A stretch of DNA of 40,516 nt from Methylobacterium gregans (GTDB lineage Bacteria > Pseudomonadota > Alphaproteobacteria > Rhizobiales > Beijerinckiaceae), in contig NZ_BPQM01000021.1 of assembly GCF_022179245.1 (NCBI RefSeq), positions 1 through 40,516 on the forward strand, written 5' to 3'. This document shows positions 7,369 through 13,936 of the stretch, piece after piece. Every line of letters starts with the position of its first letter. Position 1 is the first letter of the stretch. Made by a program: the position numbers and the translations under genes. Below the pieces are notes generated by a model, which was not told where the DNA came from, searched no databases, and saw only the letters and a list, made by a program, of their open reading frames with translations.

Positions 7369-8286
7369 TCAGGCCTTGGGCGTCGGCAGGGTCGTGCCCG
7401 AGAGCTGGGCGTAGATCCGCGCCACCGAGGCGTCGTCGTCCCGGCCCATCCCGGCGCCCGACGCCGCCAGGAACATCTGCAGAGCGGCCGCCGCCACCGG
7501 CACCGGGTAGCGCTCGGCCCGGGCCATATCCTGCACGATGCCCAGATCCTTCACGAAGATGTCGACCGCGCTCTTCGGTGTGTAGTCGCCCTCGACGACG
7601 TGCGGCATCCGGTTCTCGAACATCCACGAATTGCCGGCGGACGCCGTGATCACCTCATAGACCTTGGCGAGGTCGAGACCTTGCTTGGCCGCGAAGCTCA
7701 TCGCCTCGCTGGCGGCGGCGATGTGTACGCCGGCGAGCAACTGGTTGATCATCTTGAAGGCCGCGCCCTGGCCGGCCGCGTCGCCGAGCTCGTAGAGCCG
7801 GCCCGCCATGGCCTCCAGCGCGGGGCGCGCCGCCGCGAAGGCCTCGCGCGAGCCCGAGGCCAGGAAGGTGAGGGCGCCCTCCGCGGCGCGGGCCGCGCCG
7901 CCGCTCATCGGGGCGTCGAGGTAGAGCCGGCCGGTCTCCTCGAGGCGCGCGGCGAGGCCCCGGGCGATCGCCGGGTCCATGGTGGCCGAGGAGACGAAGA
8001 CGGCGCCCGGCCGCATGGTCCCGGCGGCGCCCTCGGGCCCGAACAGCACGGCCTCGGTCTGGGCTGCGTTGACCACGACGCAGACCACGACGTCAGCGCC
8101 CTCCGCGGCCTCGGCCGGGCTCGCGGCGCCGCGCCCGCCAGCCGCCTCGAAGCGGGCGACGGCCTCGCGGTTCACGTCGCAGGCGCTGACGGAGAAGCCC
8201 GCCCGCAGGAGAGACGCCGCCATACCGGCGCCCATCGAGCCGAGGCCGATCACCGCGGCGCGGCCTGTCGGTGTGGTGGTGCTCAT
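7369..8286 (-). CDS. ltnD: L-threonate dehydrogenase LtnD
   Basis: A 305-residue beta-hydroxyacid dehydrogenase that oxidises L-threonate to 2-oxo-tetronate with NAD+. The nucleotide-binding motif GLGSMG is at residues 14-19. The substrate-binding signature is LYLDAPMSGG near 122-130, and the catalytic lysine is K178 in GQGAAFKMINQLL. The C-terminal all-helical domain includes DIFVKDLGIV. The length is normal for the 3-hydroxyisobutyrate dehydrogenase / LtnD group. Having both LtnD and DenD lets the pathway take two tetronate stereoisomers. A 268-base gap with repeats separates it from the transporter upstream, so it may not be fully co-transcribed with that gene. Confidence 0.88.
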   Translation of the reverse strand: MSTTTPTGRAAVIGLGSMGAGMAASLLRAGFSVSACDVNREAVARFEAAGGRGAASPAEAAEGADVVVCVVVNAAQTEAVLFGPEGAAGTMRPGAVFVSSATMDPAIARGLAARLEETGRLYLDAPMSGGAARAAEGALTFLASGSREAFAAARPALEAMAGRLYELGDAAGQGAAFKMINQLLAGVHIAAASEAMSFAAKQGLDLAKVYEVITASAGNSWMFENRMPHVVEGDYTPKSAVDIFVKDLGIVQDMARAERYPVPVAAAALQMFLAASGAGMGRDDDASVARIYAQLSGTTLPTPKA

Positions 8287-8349
8287 TGTGTGCCGTCCTG
8301 TGCTCTAATGATCGAAGAGGCGTGTCCGGCGCTCTCGGAAAGGGCGCGG

Positions 8350-8508
8350 GTCCCCTCTCCCGTCCGGGAGAGGTCTGCTTTCGCAGAAAGCGGGGTGGGG
8401 GACCCGGAGCTTTACGGAGAAGCCGCGGCGTCTCCGCGGAAGCGGTGCGTCCCTTCCGGAGAGTTCTCATCCCTCACCCCGACCCTCTCCCGCACGGGAG
8501 CGGGGGGG
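8350..8508. repeat. REP-like palindromic intergenic repeat pair
   Basis: Inside the 268-base gap between the transporter and ltnD are two related GC-rich blocks. One starts CCCCTCTCCCGTCCGGGAGAGG and ends in GGGGTGGGGGAC near 8350-8403; the other, near 8468-8508, holds CATCCCTCACCCCGACCC then CTCTCCCGCACGGGAGCGGG. Each carries the hairpin CTCCCG...CGGGAG, and the outer parts are roughly inverted relative to one another. This is the usual look of a short dispersed palindromic element. It could lower or stabilise downstream transcript inside the operon. Confidence 0.6.
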
Positions 8509-8554
8509 CGTCGCGGATGGATCGTGCCGTGGCACGACCCACGAACGCCGCGGC

Positions 8555-9871
8555 TCAGCGGTTCACCAGCCGCTTCGGCGTCACGAATACGCAGACCGCG
8601 CCGATCACCAGCATCGCGGCGAGCGCGTACATGCCGGCCGCCGTGCTGCCCGTGGAGTCGCGCAGGGCACCGATCACGTAGGGGCTGGCGAAGCCCGCGA
8701 GGTTGCCGACCGAGTTGATCAGGGCGATGCCGGCCGCCGCCCCGGTGCCGGCCAGAAAGGCGGTGGGCAGCGACCAGAACAGGGGGGCGCAGGTGAGGAC
8801 GCCGCCCGCCGCCACCGAGAGCGCCGCGATCGCGATCACGGTGTTGCCGGTGCTTGCCGCCACGATGAAGCCGACGGAGCCGAGGAGCGCCGGGACGATC
8901 AGATGCCAGCGACGCTCGCGCAGCCGGTCGGCGCTGCGACCGAGCAGGATCATCACGAAGACCGCGAACAGGAACGGGATCGCGCTGACGAGGCCGATGT
9001 TGAGATTCCCCTGAATGCCCGACGCCTTGACGATCGTCGGCATCCAGAAGGTCAGGCCGTACTGCCCGGTGACGAAGGCGAAGTAGATCAGGCTCATGAA
9101 CCAGATCCGGCCGTTGCGGAACACGGTGGCGATCGAGTGCGGGCTCTCGGTCTTGCCCTCGTGCTCGGCCGCGATGTCACGCTCGATCACCGCCTTCTCG
9201 GCCTCGGAGAGCCAGGCTGCGTCGGCGGGCTTGTTGTCGAGGTAGAGGAACACGGCCGCGCCCACGATCACCGCCGGGATCGCCTCGATCACGAACATCC
9301 ACTGCCAGCCGGAGAGGCCGTAGGCGCCGTTGAAGGCGTCCATGATCCAGCCCGAGAGTGGGTTGCCGAAGATGCCCGACACCGGAATCGCCGACATGAA
9401 CACGGCGATCACCCGGGCGCGGCGGTGCGAGGGGAACCACGAGGTCACGTAGAGGATCACACCCGGATAGAAGCCGGCCTCGGCCAGCCCCAGCAGGAAG
9501 CGCATGATGTAGAACGAGGTCGCCGAGTTCACGAACATGAAGGCGCCGGAGATCACCCCCCAGGTGATCATGATCCGGGCAATCCAGACCCGGGCGCCGA
9601 CCCGGTGCAGGATCACGTTCGAGGGCACCTCGAACAGGAAATAGCCGATGAAGAACAGGCCTGCGCCCAGCCCGTAGACCGTCTCGCTGAACTTCAGCTC
9701 CTGCGACATCTGCAGCTTGGCGAAGCCGACGTTCACGCGGTCGAGGTAGGCGATCACGTAGCAGAGCATCAGGAAGGGTACGAGGCGCCAGAACACCTTC
9801 GTGTAGGTCTGCTCGACGAAATCCTGCGGCGGCGCGGCGGCCCCCGGCACCGTTGCGGCCTGCACGGTCAT
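8555..9871 (-). CDS. MFS transporter, anion:cation symporter type (probable tetronate uptake)
   Basis: A 438-residue inner-membrane permease with about 12 hydrophobic segments. The start of helix 1 reads LVPFLMLCYVIAYLDRVNVG, the conserved opening of the ACS family (tartrate, glucarate, phthalate and allantoate-type carriers). The loop 2-3 region has FFIGYFLFEVPSNVILHRVG, followed by LLGLAEAGFYPGVILY. The two halves are joined by a cytoplasmic loop around residue 220. It is the first gene of the minus-strand tetronate operon and shares the divergent operator region with the LacI-type regulator. Uptake of erythronate or threonate is inferred from context; related loci in other bacteria use TRAP or other carriers. 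Confidence 0.87.
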   Translation of the reverse strand: MTVQAATVPGAAAPPQDFVEQTYTKVFWRLVPFLMLCYVIAYLDRVNVGFAKLQMSQELKFSETVYGLGAGLFFIGYFLFEVPSNVILHRVGARVWIARIMITWGVISGAFMFVNSATSFYIMRFLLGLAEAGFYPGVILYVTSWFPSHRRARVIAVFMSAIPVSGIFGNPLSGWIMDAFNGAYGLSGWQWMFVIEAIPAVIVGAAVFLYLDNKPADAAWLSEAEKAVIERDIAAEHEGKTESPHSIATVFRNGRIWFMSLIYFAFVTGQYGLTFWMPTIVKASGIQGNLNIGLVSAIPFLFAVFVMILLGRSADRLRERRWHLIVPALLGSVGFIVAASTGNTVIAIAALSVAAGGVLTCAPLFWSLPTAFLAGTGAAAGIALINSVGNLAGFASPYVIGALRDSTGSTAAGMYALAAMLVIGAVCVFVTPKRLVNR

Positions 9872-9955
9872 AGGCGTTCTCCCTGTCGGCCCCTATGCCC
9901 GGGGCGATCGTGGCGACCGCTCTGATGGCGGCGCTCTAAACAGACCTATCGCGCT

Positions 9956-9971
9956 TTGGCAGCGCTGCCAA
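9956..9971. promoter_or_regulatory. LacI-type operator O1 (perfect palindrome)
   Basis: TTGGCAGCGCTGCCAA is a perfect 16-base palindrome with a central CG step, the form bound by LacI/GalR dimers. It lies 85 bases before the transporter start and 97 before the regulator start. The second copy begins 23 bases later. Confidence 0.8.
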
Positions 9972-9978
9972 GAATTTC

Positions 9979-9994
9979 TTGGGAGCGCTGCCAA
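9979..9994. promoter_or_regulatory. LacI-type operator O2
   Basis: TTGGGAGCGCTGCCAA differs from O1 at one position. The centre-to-centre distance from O1 is 23 bases, close to two helical turns, so two dimers could bind the same face. O2 ends five bases before the proposed -35 of the regulator gene. Confidence 0.78.
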
Positions 9995-9999
9995 TTTGG

Positions 10000-10028
10000 T
10001 TGTGACGGACCGGGCCGCTTGTTATGTC
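10000..10028 (+). promoter_or_regulatory. probable promoter of the LacI-type regulator and otnC
   Basis: TTGTGA (10000-10005) and TATGTC (10023-10028) are separated by exactly 17 bases. Transcription would begin near 10035, between the box and the GTG at 10053, which agrees with the chosen start. Both hexamers deviate from consensus. Confidence 0.4.
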
Positions 10029-10052
10029 GGTTGCGTGCCGGAGGAGCGTGGC

Positions 10053-11069
10053 GTGACCATCCACCAGACACCGAGCCGTCTCGTGACGATCGCCGACGTC
10101 GCCCGCGAGGCGGGCGTCGGCGAGAGCACGGTCTCGCGGGTTCTGCGCGGGCAGGGCTCCTTCTCGAAGCGGGCGGGCGAGCGCGTGTTGGAGGCCGCCG
10201 ACCGGCTCGGCTACGTGCCGAACCGGCTCGCCGGGTCGCTCGCCGGCAACGCCGATTCGGCGGGTTCGCAGCTCGTCGGCGTGGTGATCCCCTCCCTCAC
10301 CAACATCGTGTTCCCGGACCTGTTGCGCGGCCTCACCGGCGCCCTCGACGGTGCCGGGTTCCAGAGCGTCGTGGGCGTGAGCGACTACGACCCGGACCGC
10401 GAGGAGGCGCTAGTCGCCGGGCTCCTGTCCTGGCGCCCCGCCGCCCTGGTGCTGACCGGGCTGGAGCACACGGAGCTGACGGTCACCCGGCTTCGCGCCG
10501 CCGGCATCCGGATCGTCGAGATGATCGACACGGACGGGCCGGGCCTCGACATCGCGGTGGGTTTCTCGAACCGGGCGGTGGGGCACGCCAGCGCCCGCCA
10601 CCTGATCGGACGCGGCTACCGGCGCATCGCCTATGTGGGGCACGACCTCGGCCGGGACCTGCGCGCGGCCAAGCGGCTCGCCGGCTTCGAGGCGGCGCTC
10701 GCCGAGTCGGGCCTCGCTCTGCACGCCCGCGAGCTCGTGGGCGATCGCTCCTCGGCCGCTTCCGGCCGCGCCGCCCTGGAGGCGCTGATGGCGCGCGTGC
10801 CCGACACGGACGCGGTCTACTTCTCGAACGACGACATGGCGCTTGGGGGCTACTTCGCCTGCCTCGGCCGCGGCTGGGCCGTACCGGAGCGGCTGGCCCT
10901 GTTCGGCTGCCACGCCCTCGACATCACCGAGGCGATGCCGCAGCCGCTCTCGACCATGCGCACGCCCCGTCTCGCCATCGGCCGCGCTGCGGCCGAGGCC
11001 CTGAGCGCGGGCAGCCCGCCCGGGACGATCGATCTCGGCTTCGAACTCAGCGAGGGAGCGACCGCATGA
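10053..11069 (+). CDS. LacI-family transcriptional regulator of the tetronate locus
   Basis: A 338-residue regulator. The N-terminal helix-turn-helix reads LVTIADVAREAGVGESTVSR, with hinge region RLGYVPNRLAGSLAG. A periplasmic-binding-like effector domain follows (LVGVVIPSLTNIVFPDLLRG, VYFSNDDMALGGYFACLGRG). I chose GTG at 10053 because GGAGGAG (10040-10046) sits six bases upstream. The open frame extends to a TTG at 9996, but that would start next to operator O2 and upstream of the likely transcription start. It is divergent from the transporter operon and overlaps otnC by four bases, so it probably controls both sides. The effector, perhaps a tetronate or an oxo-tetronate, is unknown. The residues KRAGERVLEAADRLGYVPN are typical of gluconate-regulator (GntR-like) members. 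Confidence 0.92.
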   Translation: MTIHQTPSRLVTIADVAREAGVGESTVSRVLRGQGSFSKRAGERVLEAADRLGYVPNRLAGSLAGNADSAGSQLVGVVIPSLTNIVFPDLLRGLTGALDGAGFQSVVGVSDYDPDREEALVAGLLSWRPAALVLTGLEHTELTVTRLRAAGIRIVEMIDTDGPGLDIAVGFSNRAVGHASARHLIGRGYRRIAYVGHDLGRDLRAAKRLAGFEAALAESGLALHARELVGDRSSAASGRAALEALMARVPDTDAVYFSNDDMALGGYFACLGRGWAVPERLALFGCHALDITEAMPQPLSTMRTPRLAIGRAAAEALSAGSPPGTIDLGFELSEGATA

Positions 11070-11740
11070 GCGCCACGGAGAGCCGGCTGCGCGAGGAGAT
11101 CTGCCGCTACGGCCGCTCGCTGTTCGAGCGCGGCCTGACACCGGGCTCGTCGGGCAACATCTCGGTGCGCCTTGACGACGGCGGCTGGCTGGTCTCGCCG
11201 ACCAACGCGTCGCTGGGCTTCCTCGACCCGGCCCGGATCTCCCGGCTCGATGCCGAGGGCAATCTCGTGTCGGGTGATAAGCCCACCAAGGAGATCCCGC
11301 TCCACACCGCGCTCTACCAGAGCCGCCGGGAAGCGCGGGCCATCGTGCACCTGCACTCGACGCACGCGGTCGCGGTCTCGATGCTGCCCGAGATCGACCC
11401 GCAGGCCGTGCTGCCGCCGCTGACGCCCTATTACCTGATGCGCACCGGCGGCACCGCGCTCGTGCCGTATTTCCGGCCGGGCGACCCGGCGGTCGCCGAC
11501 GCCATCCGCGGGCTCGCCGGCCGCTACAGTGCCGTGCTGCTCGCCAACCACGGTCCGGTGGTGGCGGGCGAGAGCCTGGAGGGCGCGGTCTTTGCCACCG
11601 AGGAGCTGGAGGAGACGGCCCGGCTCTACCTCATCCTGCGCAATCTCAATCCCCGCGCCCTCTCGCCCGCGCAGGTGGACGACCTCGTCGCCCATTTCGG
11701 GCTGACGCTCCCGGAACACCGCGGCGGCTGCGGCGGCTGA
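11066..11740 (+). CDS. otnC: 3-oxo-tetronate 4-phosphate decarboxylase OtnC
   Basis: A 224-residue class II aldolase/adducin-family enzyme that decarboxylates 3-oxo-tetronate 4-phosphate to dihydroxyacetone phosphate and CO2. It has SSGNISVRL near residue 29 and KEIPLH with catalytic Glu76. Zinc ligands are His95 and His97 in IVHLHSTHAVAVS and His162 in LLANHGPVVAG. The length fits OtnC and the related L-fuculose-phosphate aldolase group. The ATG overlaps the regulator stop (ATGA), so the two are co-translated. It is the only pathway enzyme on this strand; splitting otnC from otnK is odd but both units share the operator region. Aldolase activity is the alternative if context is ignored. Confidence 0.87.
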   Translation: MSATESRLREEICRYGRSLFERGLTPGSSGNISVRLDDGGWLVSPTNASLGFLDPARISRLDAEGNLVSGDKPTKEIPLHTALYQSRREARAIVHLHSTHAVAVSMLPEIDPQAVLPPLTPYYLMRTGGTALVPYFRPGDPAVADAIRGLAGRYSAVLLANHGPVVAGESLEGAVFATEELEETARLYLILRNLNPRALSPAQVDDLVAHFGLTLPEHRGGCGG

Positions 11741-11754
11741 CGGGGCTCCGCGCA

Positions 11755-11783
11755 AAAAAGAGCCCGCCGTGAGGCGGGCCTTT
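11755..11783. terminator. bidirectional intrinsic terminator
   Basis: GCCCGCC (11762-11768) pairs with GGCGGGC (11773-11779) around GTGA. On the plus strand CTTT follows, ending otnC. On the minus strand the stem is followed by a run of Ts (the plus-strand AAAAAA at 11754-11759), which ends the convergent yihY-like gene. Confidence 0.8.
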
Positions 11784-11886
11784 GAGGTGCTCTTGGGGAT
11801 CGCATGGAGTACGGGATGAATGCGCCGGCTCGGCGCGGGTTCCCGGCCGCCCGCCCGAAACCCGCGCAAGCTTGACCGCGTGTGCT

Positions 11887-12774
11887 CTAGCGCACCCCGG
11901 CCCGGCGGGCCTGCATCCGCGCCTGGAGGCGGGCGCGCCGCGCGGCGATCACGGTGCCGTTGATCTCGCCGCCGAACAGGAACATCGCGGCGCACCAGTA
12001 CAGGAAGACGAGGAAGACCATCGCGGTGGCGAGGCCCCCGTAGGTCGAGGCGTAGGCCGTCGAGAAGCGGTCGAGATAGAACCCGAAGCCGAGGCCTGCC
12101 AGGAACCAGAGCAGCAGCGTCACCACGACGCCCGGCAGTACCAGCAGGATCGGCCGCCGCCCCGCCGCGACGAAGCGGTGGGCGATGACCAGAACCAGCC
12201 CCAGCAGGAAGGCCGTGATCCCGATCCGCCCGATCGCCACGGTGAGCCCCAGCGGCTCGAGCCCCGGTGCCACGTTGACGATGTTGCGCCAGATCAGCGG
12301 GCCCAGCACCACGAGCAGCGCGAAGGCCAGCATCGCGAAGGCGCCGCAGACCACGTAGCCGATCGATTCGAGCCGGGTCAGCCACCAGGGCCGCATCTCG
12401 CGGATGCCGTAGGCGCGGTTGAGCCCGACCCGAAGCGATTCGACGCCGGAGGACGAGAAGTAGAGCGCCAAGAGCGCGCCGATGGTGAGCACGCCGCCGC
12501 GTTGCTCTGTGAGCACCCGGTGCACCTCGCCGACGATGGGCTTCGCCACCTCCTTCGGCCACGCATCGAGGATCAGCACCCCGGCCTCGTCGGCGAGCGA
12601 CTTCGAACCGAACAGGCCGGCCAAAGCCGCCAGCAGGATCAGGAACGGGAACATCGAGGTCAGGGTCGAGAGCGCGATGTGGCTCGCGATCGCCCAGCCG
12701 TCATGCGCGACGAAGCGCGCTGCTGCCAGGGCGGCGATCTCGATGGGGCGGTGCAGGCGCGGGGCGGGACGCAT
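11887..12774 (-). CDS. YihY/BrkB-family inner-membrane protein
   Basis: A 295-residue membrane protein of the YihY family, once misnamed ribonuclease BN. The start is ATG at 12774 (MRPAPRLHRPIEIAALAAAR); the longer frame upstream overlaps the divergent EamA gene and is not protein-like. Six hydrophobic segments are visible, and family motifs include ALSTLTSMFPFLILLAALAG (helix 1), GVESLRVGLNRAYGIREMRP with WWLTRLES after it, and STYGGLATAMVFLVFLYWCA near the end, followed by LFGGEINGTV. The Arg-rich tail (AARRARLQARMQARRAGVR) is cytoplasmic. The function of the family is unsettled (permease or envelope factor). Its transcript ends at the shared terminator with otnC. Confidence 0.85.
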   Translation of the reverse strand: MRPAPRLHRPIEIAALAAARFVAHDGWAIASHIALSTLTSMFPFLILLAALAGLFGSKSLADEAGVLILDAWPKEVAKPIVGEVHRVLTEQRGGVLTIGALLALYFSSSGVESLRVGLNRAYGIREMRPWWLTRLESIGYVVCGAFAMLAFALLVVLGPLIWRNIVNVAPGLEPLGLTVAIGRIGITAFLLGLVLVIAHRFVAAGRRPILLVLPGVVVTLLLWFLAGLGFGFYLDRFSTAYASTYGGLATAMVFLVFLYWCAAMFLFGGEINGTVIAARRARLQARMQARRAGVR

Positions 12775-12901
12775 GTCGGGACGGGTCTCTACACCGGATC
12801 CGCGGCGAGGCGAGAGGGCGCCCACCCGTCCCGGCGCGAAAGCGTGGCGCTGGCTGCGCGTTCGTGACACACGGTTCGGCCCACGCCGCGCCGCGCCCCC
12901 G

Positions 12902-13792
12902 ATGACCCGACCCGCCTCCGCCCCGGCGAACCCCGCCCTCCGCCTCGTGCCGGGGCTCTTCGTGCTGATCTGGTCGACCGGATTCATCGTAGCCCGGCTC
13001 GTCGCGCCGCACGCCGAGCCGTTCACGTTCCTGACCCTGCGCTTCCTGCTCACGGTCTGCGTCCTCTGCGCGATCGCGTGGGCCGCCGGGGCGCGCTGGC
13101 CCTTGGGCTGGCGAGGCTGGCGGGACGCGCTGCTCGCCGGCATCCTGCTTCAGGGCATCTATCTCGACGGCGTGTTCTGGGCGGTGAGCCGCGGCCTGCC
13201 GGCGGGGCTCACCGCCCTCGTGACGAGCCTGCCGCCGCTCCTGACGGCCCTCGTCGCCGGCCCGCTGCTCGGCGAGCGGGTCTCGCCCCGCCGCTGGCTC
13301 GGGGTCGGGATCGGGGCGCTCGGCTCCGGGCTCGTCCTCCTGCCGAAGATCGGGGCAGGCACGGACGCGATCCCGCTCGACGCGCTCGCCGTCTGCTTCG
13401 GGGCGACCGTCGCGCTCACTGGCGGCACCCTCTGGCAGAAGCGCTTCGCGGCCACCGTCGACCTGCGCACCAACGCGGCCGTGCAGTTCCTGGGTGCCGG
13501 CCTGATGACGCTGCCGCTCGCCCTGCTGCTGGAGGAGGGGCGATTCGACGCCAGCCTGCCGGCACTCGCGGGTCTCGCCTGGGCGGTGCTCGGCCTCTCG
13601 GTCGGCGGGATCCTGCTGCTGCTCCGGCTGATCCAGCGACAGGCGGTCGCGGGCGTCTCGGCCCTGTTCTACCTCGTGCCCGCGGTCTCGGCCGTCATGG
13701 CCTACGCCCTGTTTGGCGAGACGCTGGCCCCCGTGCAGATCGCCGGTATGGCGGTGGCGGTGCTCGGCGTGGCCCTGGTGAGCCGCGGCTGA
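12902..13792 (+). CDS. EamA/DMT-superfamily exporter
   Basis: A 296-residue drug/metabolite-type transporter. Ten hydrophobic segments fall in two EamA repeats, about residues 15-145 and 155-295. The opening FVLIWSTGFIVARLVAPHAE and TFLTLRFLLTV are typical, as is the repeat end TSLPPLLTALVAGPLLGERV, matched in the second half by FYLVPAVSAVMAYALFGETL. The start is ATG at 12902, divergent from yihY with 127 bases between; no clear ribosome site is present, and other starts nearby are possible. The substrate is unknown; family members export amino acids, nucleosides or toxic compounds. It is a single gene with mcd 144 bases downstream. Confidence 0.88.
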   Translation: MTRPASAPANPALRLVPGLFVLIWSTGFIVARLVAPHAEPFTFLTLRFLLTVCVLCAIAWAAGARWPLGWRGWRDALLAGILLQGIYLDGVFWAVSRGLPAGLTALVTSLPPLLTALVAGPLLGERVSPRRWLGVGIGALGSGLVLLPKIGAGTDAIPLDALAVCFGATVALTGGTLWQKRFAATVDLRTNAAVQFLGAGLMTLPLALLLEEGRFDASLPALAGLAWAVLGLSVGGILLLLRLIQRQAVAGVSALFYLVPAVSAVMAYALFGETLAPVQIAGMAVAVLGVALVSRG

Positions 13793-13806
13793 GCCTTCGA
13801 TCCGTA

Positions 13807-13860
13807 TTGCACCATGGTGCAACGCGGGCGGCATTCACTTCCCTTTGCGGGCGGTGCAAA
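13807..13860. promoter_or_regulatory. two TTGC...GCAA palindromes upstream of mcd
   Basis: TTGCACCATGGTGCAA (13807-13822) is a perfect 16-base palindrome. A second inverted repeat, TTTGC-N7-GCAAA, occupies 13844-13860. An A/T-rich tract and a TATAAC box (near 13893) follow before the mcd ATG. These look like regulator sites; the protein is unknown. PhaR- or ScfR/RamB-type regulators, which use TGCA-rich sites, are candidates by analogy. Confidence 0.55.
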
Positions 13861-13936
13861 TAAAAAAATATCTCCGGTTTCGCGGGCTGCCCTATAACGG
13901 GGCTAACCGTGATCCCCCTAGATCCAGGGTCTCAGC

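Noticed and set aside
9996..10052. Upstream extension of the LacI-type regulator to a TTG start
   Set aside because: It would begin next to operator O2, without a ribosome site, and before the likely transcription start. GTG at 10053 has GGAGGAG at good distance.
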